Shown here: positions 27,907-36,415 of the stretch, piece after piece
Position numbering within the stretch: the first letter of the stretch is position 1
Layout: each line of letters begins with the position of its first letter
Source: Blattabacterium cuenoti
Lineage (GTDB): Bacteria; Bacteroidota; Bacteroidia; Flavobacteriales; Blattabacteriaceae
Length of the DNA stretch: 64,000 bases
Direction: 5' to 3'
NCBI RefSeq assembly: GCF_014252335.1
Contig: NZ_CP059218.1
Span: forward strand, 174,165-238,164
Made by a program: the position numbers and the translations under genes
Notes under the pieces: model-generated
What the model saw: only the letters and a program-made list of their open reading frames with translations
Database searches by the model: none
What the model was told of the DNA's origin: nothing

Positions 27907-28686
27907 ATGAAAATTGTTACTTATAATATTAATGGAATTAGATCTGGAATAAATAAAGGATTATATGATTGGATAGAAATATTTAATCCAGATATTTTAT
28001 GTTTTCAAGAAATTAAAGCTTGTAAAGAACAAATTAATACTAATATTTTTGATCAAGGTGGTTATTTTAATTATTGGTTTCCTTCATCGAACAAAAAAGG
28101 ATATAGTGGTGTAGGAATATTATCAAAACAACAACCATATAATGTACATTATGGATTAGGAATAAATTCTATAGATATAGAAGGTAGAGTGATACGTATA
28201 GATTTAAAAGAAAAACTTACTATAATTAATATTTATATTCCATCAGGTACATATCTGAAACATAGACTCAATTTTAAATTATACTTTATGAATAATTTTT
28301 TATTTTATCTCAAAAATATTCAACAAAAATTGGCATTCAAAAATATTATTATTTGTGGAGATTACAATATATGTCATGAACACATAGATATTTATAATCC
28401 AAACAATAATTATAACATTTCTGGATTTTTACCAGTAGAAAGAAAATGGATAAATCAATTATTAGATTTAGGATTTGTAGATAGTTTTAGAATTTATGTA
28501 AAAACAGGAAATCATTATAGTTGGTGGAATTATAGATTTAATGCAAGACAAAAAAATCACGGATGGAGAATAGATTATATTATGATTAGTTCTTTTTTAA
28601 TGAAAAAAATAAAAAATGCTTATTTATTACCATATGTACCATTTTCAGATCATTGTCCAATGGTATTAGAACTATATGATAAATAA
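27907..28686 (+). CDS. xth: Exodeoxyribonuclease III (AP endonuclease)
   Basis: Repairs abasic sites and 3'-blocked ends. The 259-residue protein begins MKIVTYNINGIRSGI and has the metal-binding glutamate E35 in CFQEIKACKEQ. The catalytic GDYNICHEHIDIYNP and the C-terminal SDHCPMV complete the endonuclease/exonuclease/phosphatase fold. It is divergent from the his operon with a 161-base region between, and is followed by tRNA-Lys on the opposite strand. Confidence 0.95.
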   Translation: MKIVTYNINGIRSGINKGLYDWIEIFNPDILCFQEIKACKEQINTNIFDQGGYFNYWFPSSNKKGYSGVGILSKQQPYNVHYGLGINSIDIEGRVIRIDLKEKLTIINIYIPSGTYLKHRLNFKLYFMNNFLFYLKNIQQKLAFKNIIICGDYNICHEHIDIYNPNNNYNISGFLPVERKWINQLLDLGFVDSFRIYVKTGNHYSWWNYRFNARQKNHGWRIDYIMISSFLMKKIKNAYLLPYVPFSDHCPMVLELYDK

Positions 28687-28692
28687 TAATAA

Positions 28693-28768
28693 TAATGACC
28701 TGACTGGGATTCGAACCCAGGACCCTTACATTAAAAGTGTAATGCTCTACCAGCTGAGCTATCAGGTC
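28693..28768 (-). tRNA. tRNA-Lys (UUU)
   Basis: Minus-strand cloverleaf of 76 bases: acceptor GACCTGA pairs with TCAGGTC, discriminator A, D arm TAGCTCAGCTGGTAGAGCA, anticodon stem TTACA/TGTAA around loop CTTTTAA (anticodon TTT), and T loop TTCGAAT. The 3' CCA is not encoded. A TATATTTG box lies about 13 bases upstream. Confidence 0.97.
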
Positions 28769-28780
28769 TAGAAAACAGAG

Positions 28781-28788
28781 CAAATATA
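28781..28788 (-). promoter_or_regulatory. Candidate -7 promoter box for tRNA-Lys (TATATTTG)
   Basis: The minus strand reads TATATTTG, an exact TAnnTTTG match, ending 13 bases before the tRNA 5' end. The spacing fits a short 5' leader removed by RNase P. Confidence 0.42.
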
Positions 28789-28802
28789 CTAAATTTTATT
28801 TC

Positions 28803-29324
28803 ATGAAAATTACTTTAATTGGATATATGGGATGCGGAAAAACTACTATTGGTAACATGTTATCTAAAAAAATAAAATTCAATTTTTATGATTTAGATAA
28901 CTTATTAATAAAAGAAATAGGATCTACTATTGATAATATTTTTCAAACAAAAGGTGAAAAATATTTTAGAAAAATGGAACATATAATTCTAAAAAAATTT
29001 TTAAAGGAAAAAACTAAAAAATATGTTTTATCTGTTGGTGGAGGTACACCATGTTATTATAATAATATTGATTTATTAAATAAATACTCTCAAACTTTTT
29101 ATTTAAAAGAAAATATTGATGTTTTATTTAATAGATTATACAAAAATAAAAAACATAGACCTTTAATATCTAATTTGCAAAAAAATGAATTGTTTAATTT
29201 TTTAAATACCAATTTTTCAAAAAGAATTCATTTTTATGAGCAATCATTCAAAAAAATTAATATACATGGAAAATCTAAATTAGAAATAGTAAAAAAAATA
29301 CAAAATGAAATATATTATGTATGA
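28803..29324 (+). CDS. aroK: Shikimate kinase
   Basis: Phosphorylates shikimate with ATP in the aromatic amino-acid pathway. The 173-residue protein has the P-loop GYMGCGKTT at residues 7-15, the substrate-binding aspartate in YDLDNLL, the EKYFRKME arginine-glutamate motif, and GGGTPC. It overlaps tilS by four bases (ATGA). AroA, the next enzyme, is encoded at 48.2-49.5 kb. Confidence 0.96.
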   Translation: MKITLIGYMGCGKTTIGNMLSKKIKFNFYDLDNLLIKEIGSTIDNIFQTKGEKYFRKMEHIILKKFLKEKTKKYVLSVGGGTPCYYNNIDLLNKYSQTFYLKENIDVLFNRLYKNKKHRPLISNLQKNELFNFLNTNFSKRIHFYEQSFKKINIHGKSKLEIVKKIQNEIYYV

Positions 29325-30688
29325 ATATGTCAATTTTAAATGAAATTAACTTTGTTAATAATATTCTGAAAGAAGAATTTGATATTAAGAAAAATAATAA
29401 AATATGTATTGCTGTTAGTGGAGGATTAGATAGTATGGTATTATTACATCTATTTCTTAAAATTTCTAATATTTTATCTTTATCTATAGAAATAGCTCAT
29501 TGTAATTTTTCTTTAAGACAATTAGAATCTCATCAAGATGAACAATTTATAAAAGATGTATGTTATAAACAAGATATTTTATGTCACATAAAAAAATTTA
29601 ATATTTTAGAATATTCTCACAAACATAAATTATCTATTCAAATGTCTGCTAGAAAATTAAGATATAAATGGTTTGATAAATTAATCAAGGCAAATGATTA
29701 TGATTATGTAGCTTTAGGACATCATTTAAATGATTCAATAGAAACTTTTTTTATAAACTTAATAAGAGGAACTGGAATAAAAGGATTATTGGGCATTCCT
29801 AAAAAAAATAGAAAAATTATTCGTCCTCTTTATTCTTTTAAAAAAGAAGAAATCTTGAATTATGCAAAAAAAAATAAAATAATATTTAGATACGATAGTA
29901 GCAATACAAATATAAAATATCTTAGAAATGAAATACGATTCATAATATCTTCTTTTTCTCCATCAATCTATTATTCTTTTTATAAAGGATTTAAAAAAAG
30001 TATTAATTTTCTTTATCAAGAAAATTCTTTAATAGAAAACAAAATTTACGAAATCAAAAAAGAAATTACTTTAGTACAAACACAAGATCCATTTATTTGG
30101 AAAATAAAATGTAATAAATTACAACAATTATCTTCTATTTATTTATTTAAATTATTTTTTCAATATGGATTTTCAAATATAAAAAATATAAAAAAATTAT
30201 TTTATGCTCAATCTGGTAAACAATTAATATCAAATCAATATCGTCTTATTAAAAATAGAGAAGAATTGATATTAATTGAGAATCAAATTTTTAATTTATT
30301 TAAACATAAAACATATATAATTACAAATTTGAATGTAAAAAATATGTTACTTCCTATTAGTATCCAATTTATTATTTATGCCAAAAAAATTAATATCGAA
30401 AAAATGATAACAAGACAAAAAATATTATTTATTGATTTTGAGAAAGTACAATTACCATTAAAGTTAAGAACATGGAGAAAAGGAGATATATTTTATCCTT
30501 TAAATATGACAGGTAAAAAAAAATTAAGTAAGTATTATAAAGATAATAAACTCTCTTTATTGGAAAAAGAAAAAACATGGATATTAATTAATGGTAATGA
30601 CAATATTATTTTAGTAGGTAATCGTTTAGATAATAGATTTAAAATTACTTCAACCACAAAAACAATATTGGGAATAATATCATCATAA
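29321..30688 (+). CDS. tilS: tRNA(Ile)-lysidine synthetase
   Basis: Converts C34 of the CAU-anticodon isoleucine tRNA to lysidine, so that it reads AUA; this is essential in an AT-rich genome full of AUA codons. The 455-residue protein has the PP-loop SGGLDS at 33-38, the GHHLNDSIETFFINLIRG stretch, and C-terminal domains with LRTWRKGDIFYPLN. Its start overlaps aroK (ATGA). Length is normal for flavobacterial TilS. Confidence 0.95.
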   Translation: MNMSILNEINFVNNILKEEFDIKKNNKICIAVSGGLDSMVLLHLFLKISNILSLSIEIAHCNFSLRQLESHQDEQFIKDVCYKQDILCHIKKFNILEYSHKHKLSIQMSARKLRYKWFDKLIKANDYDYVALGHHLNDSIETFFINLIRGTGIKGLLGIPKKNRKIIRPLYSFKKEEILNYAKKNKIIFRYDSSNTNIKYLRNEIRFIISSFSPSIYYSFYKGFKKSINFLYQENSLIENKIYEIKKEITLVQTQDPFIWKIKCNKLQQLSSIYLFKLFFQYGFSNIKNIKKLFYAQSGKQLISNQYRLIKNREELILIENQIFNLFKHKTYIITNLNVKNMLLPISIQFIIYAKKINIEKMITRQKILFIDFEKVQLPLKLRTWRKGDIFYPLNMTGKKKLSKYYKDNKLSLLEKEKTWILINGNDNIILVGNRLDNRFKITSTTKTILGIISS

Positions 30689-30751
30689 ATATACATAATA
30701 TAACATTGTAATTAAAATATTCAAATAATTTAACATACAAGTACTATTACT

Positions 30752-31405
30752 ATGAATAATATTATAGTATCTTCTTTTCTTTCTATAAAAAGGTCTATTT
30801 CAAATCAAATCAAAATTGTAGTAGTATCTAAAAATAGATCCATTGATTGTATCAATACTTTATATAAAATAGGACATAGAGATTTTGGAGAAAATTATAT
30901 TCAAGAAATGGTTTTAAAATATAATCAATTACCAAAAAATATACGTTGGCATATGATTGGGAAAATACAAACTAATAAATTAAAGTATATTATTCCTTTT
31001 ATTCATTTAATTCACAGTGTTGATACAATTAAAAAATTATATAATATTAATAATGAAGCTAAAAAACATAATAAAAGAATAAAATGTTTATTACAAGTGA
31101 AAATATGTAATGATAAAAATAAATCAGGAATTTTAAATCATACAGAAATTTACCATATATTAGACGAATATAATAAAAAAACAATGCAATATGTACAAAT
31201 TATTGGATTAATGGGTATGGCCAGTCATTATGGAACAAATGAACAAATAAAAAATGAATTTCATTATTTAAATAAAATCTATGAAAAATGTAAATATAAA
31301 TATAATCATTCAGTCCTTTCTATGGGAATGAGTAGAGATTATATAATAGCTATTCAATGTGGTAGTAATCTTATTCGTTTAGGAAAATCTATCTTTGAAA
31401 AATAA
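30752..31405 (+). CDS. yggS: YggS-family PLP homeostasis protein
   Basis: PLP-binding alanine-racemase-like single-domain protein thought to control the pyridoxal phosphate pool; no catalytic activity is established. The 217-residue protein has the PLP lysine K27 in VVVSK, then DFGENYIQE, WHMIGKIQTNK and the phosphate-binding SMGMSRDY. It follows tilS by 63 bases and is convergent with trpA. PLP enzymes in this window include TrpB, HisC and IlvE. Confidence 0.93.
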   Translation: MNNIIVSSFLSIKRSISNQIKIVVVSKNRSIDCINTLYKIGHRDFGENYIQEMVLKYNQLPKNIRWHMIGKIQTNKLKYIIPFIHLIHSVDTIKKLYNINNEAKKHNKRIKCLLQVKICNDKNKSGILNHTEIYHILDEYNKKTMQYVQIIGLMGMASHYGTNEQIKNEFHYLNKIYEKCKYKYNHSVLSMGMSRDYIIAIQCGSNLIRLGKSIFEK

Positions 31406-31431
31406 CATCAAAAAATCACAAAATATAATTA

Positions 31432-32196
31432 TTATATTATAGATTTAATATATTCAGAAATACTGATTTCTAATTTATTTTGTTTTATAGCCTGTATAAA
31501 AGAACTACCTATAATGCCTCCATTTGCATATGTACAAGCTAACTTAAATTCATTTTTATTTTGAATTCCAAATCCAATTAATTTTGGGGTATTTTTTAAA
31601 GAATGTTTAATTCGTTTGAAAAAATCAATTTGTTGTTTTGATATTGTCATTCTTTGACCAGTTATAGAATTAGAGGAAACAATATATAAAAAACTAGTAG
31701 TTAGTCTATTTAATATGATAAGTCTTTTATTATTAGTTTCTGATGTAATCAAAAAAATCATAGATACAAAATATTTTTTAAATACCTTCTGATATTTTTT
31801 CAAAAAAATATTAACTGGTAAATCAGGTATAATCAATCCAAATATTCCATATTTGTTACATTGTTGTAAAAATAAATGTTCTCCATATTTATAAAATTGA
31901 TTATAATATACCATGATGATAATAGGAATATTTATATATTTTTTAATTTTATTAATTATTGAAAATAATAATGAAATATTCATTCCATTTTGTAATGCTA
32001 TTTCATTACTTTTTTGAATTATTAATCCGTCTGCGATAGGATCAGAATATGGAATTCCAATTTCAATTAAATCTACATTGACGTTTTGTAAGGTTATTAA
32101 GATTGTTTCTAAACTTGCAATAGTTGGATATCCAGCTGTAAAATAAATACATAATATATTGTTTTTATTATGAAATAATTTATTTAATTGATTCAT
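31432..32196 (-). CDS. trpA: Tryptophan synthase alpha chain
   Basis: Cleaves indole-3-glycerol phosphate to indole and glyceraldehyde-3-phosphate, passing indole to TrpB. The 254-residue TIM barrel has the catalytic E45 and D56 in LIEIGIPYSDPIADG. The C-terminal phosphate site is GFGIQNKNEF. It is the last gene of the trp operon and overlaps trpB by 17 bases. Confidence 0.96.
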   Translation of the reverse strand: MNQLNKLFHNKNNILCIYFTAGYPTIASLETILITLQNVNVDLIEIGIPYSDPIADGLIIQKSNEIALQNGMNISLLFSIINKIKKYINIPIIIMVYYNQFYKYGEHLFLQQCNKYGIFGLIIPDLPVNIFLKKYQKVFKKYFVSMIFLITSETNNKRLIILNRLTTSFLYIVSSNSITGQRMTISKQQIDFFKRIKHSLKNTPKLIGFGIQNKNEFKLACTYANGGIIGSSFIQAIKQNKLEISISEYIKSII

Positions 32197-33382
32197 ACGT
32201 TGTGTTGTTTTTTATAAATTCTTCATAAATGTGTATATCTTTATCACCTCTGCCAGATAAGTTAATAATCACAATATCGTTAATTGTTAATGGAAGTTTT
32301 TTCAGAATAGCTAAAGCATGAGCACTTTCTAATGCTGGAATAATTCCTTCAAACTTCATTAATTCACATCCAGCTGATAAAGCTTCTGTATCCGTAGCAT
32401 ATAAAAAATTCACTCGTTGTTTGAAAAATAAATTAGCATGCATAGGCCCAACTCCAGGATAATCTAATCCAGCTGATATAGAATACGCAGGTAATACTTG
32501 GCCTTCTTGATTTTGTAAAAATAAAGTCATACTACCATGTAAAACTCCTTTTGTTCCTAAATTAATAGATGCTGCAGTTTTATTAGTATGGATTCCCATT
32601 CCAGCTGCTTCTACTCCAATAAGATTAATTAATTTATTATCCAAAAAATGATAAAAAGCACCTGCTGAATTACTACCTCCACCTATACAAGCAATAACAT
32701 AATTAGGTATATTATGTCCTTCTTGTGATTTTAATTGTATTTTAATTTCTTTACTAATAATAGATTGAAAATCTGCTACCATTTGAGGATATGGATGAGG
32801 TCCTACTGTAGAGCCTATTAAATAATAACTTTCTGGATGATTTATCCAATATCTAATAGTTTCGTTTACTGCATCTTTTAAAGTTTGATCACCACTATAT
32901 ACGGGAATGACTTTAGCACCAAGTGTTTTCATTTTCAATACATTAGATGATTGACGATTAATATCTTTTGCTCCCATAAAAATGATACATTCTAAATTCA
33001 TAAAAGAACAAGTTGTTGCAGTAGCTACCCCATGTTGACCAGCTCCTGTTTCAGCTATAATTTGTTTTTTACCCATTTTTATCGCTAACAAAGCTTGTCC
33101 TATAGTATTATTAATTTTATGGGATCCAGTATGATTTAAATCTTCTCTTTTTAAATATATCTTTGAATTATATTTTTTAGAATATGTTTTACATAAAAAT
33201 AATGGAGTTGGTCTACCTACATAATTTTTTAATATTTTATGAAATAAATTTTGAAATTCTTTTGTTTTAGTAATATTATTGTAATAAGTGGTCAACTTAG
33301 ATAAATTATTATAAAGCATTTCAGGAACATAAGATCCTCCAAAATCATTATAATATCCATCTTTATCAGCAAAAAAATTCAT
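32180..33382 (-). CDS. trpB: Tryptophan synthase beta chain
   Basis: PLP enzyme joining indole and serine to make tryptophan. The 400-residue protein has the Schiff-base lysine K89 in NHTGSHKINN, AETGAGQHGVATA, and the phosphate-binding GGGSNSAGAF. It is TrpB1-type by length and motifs. It overlaps trpA by 17 and trpF by 4 bases, which suggests translational coupling. Confidence 0.97.
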   Translation of the reverse strand: MNFFADKDGYYNDFGGSYVPEMLYNNLSKLTTYYNNITKTKEFQNLFHKILKNYVGRPTPLFLCKTYSKKYNSKIYLKREDLNHTGSHKINNTIGQALLAIKMGKKQIIAETGAGQHGVATATTCSFMNLECIIFMGAKDINRQSSNVLKMKTLGAKVIPVYSGDQTLKDAVNETIRYWINHPESYYLIGSTVGPHPYPQMVADFQSIISKEIKIQLKSQEGHNIPNYVIACIGGGSNSAGAFYHFLDNKLINLIGVEAAGMGIHTNKTAASINLGTKGVLHGSMTLFLQNQEGQVLPAYSISAGLDYPGVGPMHANLFFKQRVNFLYATDTEALSAGCELMKFEGIIPALESAHALAILKKLPLTINDIVIINLSGRGDKDIHIYEEFIKNNTTYESIK

Positions 33383-33999
33383 GATTTATATTTTTTGATT
33401 TGTTGAATAAAATGTTGTATAAATGTATAATTTTTTTTACCTGGACATTTTTCAAATCCACTATTAATATCAATTCCAAACATTTTTGGATGTAAATGAA
33501 AAATATTTTGAATGTCTATCATATCTTCCATTTTAATACCTCCACTTAACAAAAAAGATGTACATAAATCATAATCATATAATTTTTTCCAACAAAATTT
33601 TTTACCACTTCCTCCATAATATTTGGTTTTTGTATCAAATAAAAAATAATGACATAATGATACATAATCTTTAGTTTTTTGAAAACTAAAAGAATTATTA
33701 ATATGAAATACTTTGATTAAAGTAATATTATTTTTTGCAAGTTTTTCACAAAATTGTGGACTTTCGTGCCCATGTAGTTGAATAATATCTAATTTGTGTT
33801 TTTGACTTGTTGTTAAAATTGTTTTTTCGTTTTCATTTACAAAAACACCAACTTTAAGTTTATTTATTTTTGGTAAAATCAAATTATATCCTATAAATCT
33901 TGGAGATCTAGGATAAAAAATAAAACCCATGAAATCAATATCCAATTTAGAAATTTCTAAAATATTATATTTGAGTCCACATACTTTGATTTTTAACAT
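33379..33999 (-). CDS. trpF: Phosphoribosylanthranilate isomerase
   Basis: Converts phosphoribosylanthranilate to CdRP, step 3 of tryptophan synthesis. The 206-residue TIM barrel has the catalytic cysteine C7 in KVCGLK, then VGVFVNE, QLHGHESP, and the catalytic aspartate in GIDINSGFE. It stands as a separate gene from trpC, unlike the enterobacterial fusion. Overlaps: 7 bases with trpC, 4 with trpB. Confidence 0.95.
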   Translation of the reverse strand: MLKIKVCGLKYNILEISKLDIDFMGFIFYPRSPRFIGYNLILPKINKLKVGVFVNENEKTILTTSQKHKLDIIQLHGHESPQFCEKLAKNNITLIKVFHINNSFSFQKTKDYVSLCHYFLFDTKTKYYGGSGKKFCWKKLYDYDLCTSFLLSGGIKMEDMIDIQNIFHLHPKMFGIDINSGFEKCPGKKNYTFIQHFIQQIKKYKS

Positions 34000-34808
34000 T
34001 TTTTATATTTTTTTTGCAATTCAATTTGTAATTTATTAATCAATTTTTTACAACTAAGTCCTGGATTATTGCTTTTCATAAAACTAGTTCCTATTAAAAA
34101 TCCTTTAAATCCTTTATTTATTAATTTTAATATATCATTTGTATTATTTATTCCACTTTCTGCTATTAAAGAACATGTTTTCGGTAATTTATTAGCTAAT
34201 TGAATCATTTGATCATCACTATTTATTTCAAATGTTTTTAAATTTCGTTTATTAATGCCAACAATATCATAATCTAAATCTATAATTTTTTCTATATCAA
34301 TATCATCAAAAATTTCTATTATTGCTTCTAATCCAATATCCTTTGTTAAAGATAAAAAATTTTTAATTTGTGTTTTAGACAGAATATTTGCAATTAATAA
34401 TATTATATCTGCACCTATATATTTTGATTCTATAATTTGATATTCATCAATAATAAAATCTTTTCTTAATAATGGTACGTTAACTAATTTTCTAGATTGT
34501 ATGAAATCATGATTTGTACCATAAAAAAATTTATAATCTGTCAATATAGAAATTGCTATAGATCCATATTTTTCATAATCTTGTACAACTTTTTCTAAGT
34601 TGGCCTGTTTATTGATTATTCCTAATGATGGGGACCCTCTTTTAAATTCTGAAATAATGCCAGTGTAACTATGTTGTATCTTATCGTATAAAGAAATTAC
34701 TTTTTTTTTAAAAAAAATGCCTTTTTCTAATATATTAATAGAATAACAAGATTTTTTATTATAAACTTCTTGTTTTTTATTCAAAATAATTTGGTCCAAA
34801 ATATTCAT
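33993..34808 (-). CDS. trpC: Indole-3-glycerol phosphate synthase
   Basis: Closes the indole ring, converting CdRP to indole-3-glycerol phosphate. The 271-residue TIM barrel has the family FKRGSPSLG lysine-bearing loop, LRKDFIIDEYQI, INKRNLKTFEI and AESGINN. It overlaps trpD by 4 bases and trpF by 7. It is intact and of normal length. Confidence 0.96.
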   Translation of the reverse strand: MNILDQIILNKKQEVYNKKSCYSINILEKGIFFKKKVISLYDKIQHSYTGIISEFKRGSPSLGIINKQANLEKVVQDYEKYGSIAISILTDYKFFYGTNHDFIQSRKLVNVPLLRKDFIIDEYQIIESKYIGADIILLIANILSKTQIKNFLSLTKDIGLEAIIEIFDDIDIEKIIDLDYDIVGINKRNLKTFEINSDDQMIQLANKLPKTCSLIAESGINNTNDILKLINKGFKGFLIGTSFMKSNNPGLSCKKLINKLQIELQKKYKKC

Positions 34809-35809
34809 ATATTTATAAATTTTTTGAAAATTGTATTAGCTTGTCCACTTTCTAACGTGTGTTTAGCTCTTTCATAATTATTTATTATACTGTCTGAATT
34901 GATTAAACTTAATGCAAATGAGGCATTCCATAAAACAACTTTAGTTTGTGAAATAGTTCCTTCCCCAGATAAAATTTTTAAAAAAATTTTTGTATTTTCT
35001 TCAGAAGTTTTTCCACCAGATAATTCTATAGGATTAATTTTTTTATTAATACCCAATTCTTCTAAAGTATAAATACGTTCTTCTTTAGAAGTATAACATT
35101 TAATATCGCTAGTTAATGTTATTTCATCATAACCATCTAAACTATGAATAATTGAAAAATTTATATTTTTATCTTGATACAAATAAGCATAGAGTCTAGC
35201 TAATTCTAAATCACTAACTCCTAATAATTGATTTTTTGGATTTACTGGATTTAATAAAGGAGATAAAATATTAAATAAAGTTCTAAATCCAAATTGTTTT
35301 CTTACATAAGAAACAACTTTTAATATTGGATGAAAGATTGGTGCATGTAAATAACAAAATCCAGTTAATTCTAGTTGTTTTTTTAATTTATTTTCATTTT
35401 TAGTAAACTGATATCCTAAATTTGTTAAAATATCCGAAGATCCATATTTAGAAGAAAAACCAAAATTTCCATGTTTAATTACTTTTTCTCCAGATCCAGC
35501 AACAATAAAACAAGTCAATGTAGATATATTAAAAGTATTTTTTCCATCTCCACCAGTTCCTACTATATCAATTGCATTAAACTCATGTAAATTGACTTTG
35601 ATACACAAATCCATTAATGCCTCTCTAAATCCATTAATTTCTTCTACAGTTGGTCTTCTAAAATTATACATAATTGCTATTGAAATAGCTTGTATTGGAT
35701 TAATTTGACCATTGTATAATGCAAAAAATATTTTTTTAGCTTCTTTTTTAGTAAAAATTTTCTTTTCTAAAAAGAAAGATTTAAGTAATTTTTTCATTCT
35801 GATATTCAT
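34805..35809 (-). CDS. trpD: Anthranilate phosphoribosyltransferase
   Basis: Transfers phosphoribose from PRPP to anthranilate. The 334-residue protein has the PRPP-binding GTGGDGKNTFNIST (from residue 84) and KHGNFGFSSKYGSSD. The start at 35809 lies inside the 3' end of trpG (29-base overlap); an inner ATG at 35797 would shorten the overlap to 17. It overlaps trpC by 4 bases. Confidence 0.96.
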   Translation of the reverse strand: MNIRMKKLLKSFFLEKKIFTKKEAKKIFFALYNGQINPIQAISIAIMYNFRRPTVEEINGFREALMDLCIKVNLHEFNAIDIVGTGGDGKNTFNISTLTCFIVAGSGEKVIKHGNFGFSSKYGSSDILTNLGYQFTKNENKLKKQLELTGFCYLHAPIFHPILKVVSYVRKQFGFRTLFNILSPLLNPVNPKNQLLGVSDLELARLYAYLYQDKNINFSIIHSLDGYDEITLTSDIKCYTSKEERIYTLEELGINKKINPIELSGGKTSEENTKIFLKILSGEGTISQTKVVLWNASFALSLINSDSIINNYERAKHTLESGQANTIFKKFINI

Positions 35810-36389
35810 TATTAATAGTCAACCAATTTTTTATTATGTGTTCTCCATGTGGAGTTAAAATAGATTCTGGATGAAATTGCACTCCACGTACATCATATAA
35901 ATTATGACGTAAAGCCATAATTTCTCCTTTATTTCCAATAGCTGTAATTGTTAATTCTTTAGGAAAATTTTTTTCAGAAATGATCCAAGAATGATATCGA
36001 CCAACCTTAATATTTTTTGGAATATTTCTAAACAAAACTTCTTGACTATCTATTATAGTAATATTACTGGATATTCCATGATAAACTTTTTTAGTATTCA
36101 TTAAAGTGGCTCCAAATACTTCTCCAATAGCTTGTTGTCCTAAACAAACTCCTAAAATACTTTTAGTAGCAGCATATTTTTTTATTAATGGTTTTAAAAT
36201 ATGAGCTTCATCGGGAATACCTGGGCCTGGAGAAAGAATAATTTTATAATATGAATTTATTTCTGATAATTTTATTTCATTATTTCTAAATACATATATA
36301 GGTTGTGTTGTGAATTTTTTGATAATATAAACAAGATTATATGTAAAAGAATCATAATTATCCAATATTAATATTTTTTTATTTTTCAT
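35781..36389 (-). CDS. trpG: Anthranilate synthase component II (glutaminase)
   Basis: Glutamine amidotransferase that supplies ammonia to TrpE. The 202-residue protein has LDNYDSFTYNLV, the oxyanion SPGPGIPDEA, and the triad C82 (GVCLGQQAIGE), H173 and E175 (QFHPES). PabA function, shared in some bacteria, cannot be excluded. It lies 26 bases after trpE and overlaps trpD by 29. Confidence 0.95.
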   Translation of the reverse strand: MKNKKILILDNYDSFTYNLVYIIKKFTTQPIYVFRNNEIKLSEINSYYKIILSPGPGIPDEAHILKPLIKKYAATKSILGVCLGQQAIGEVFGATLMNTKKVYHGISSNITIIDSQEVLFRNIPKNIKVGRYHSWIISEKNFPKELTITAIGNKGEIMALRHNLYDVRGVQFHPESILTPHGEHIIKNWLTINNEYQNEKIT

Positions 36390-36415
36390 TATATATCATA
36401 TCTTTTATTAATATT

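Noticed and set aside
28586-28783. 65-codon minus-strand frame across tRNA-Lys and the xth end
   Set aside because: It spans the whole tRNA and the xth 3' end and has no family features.
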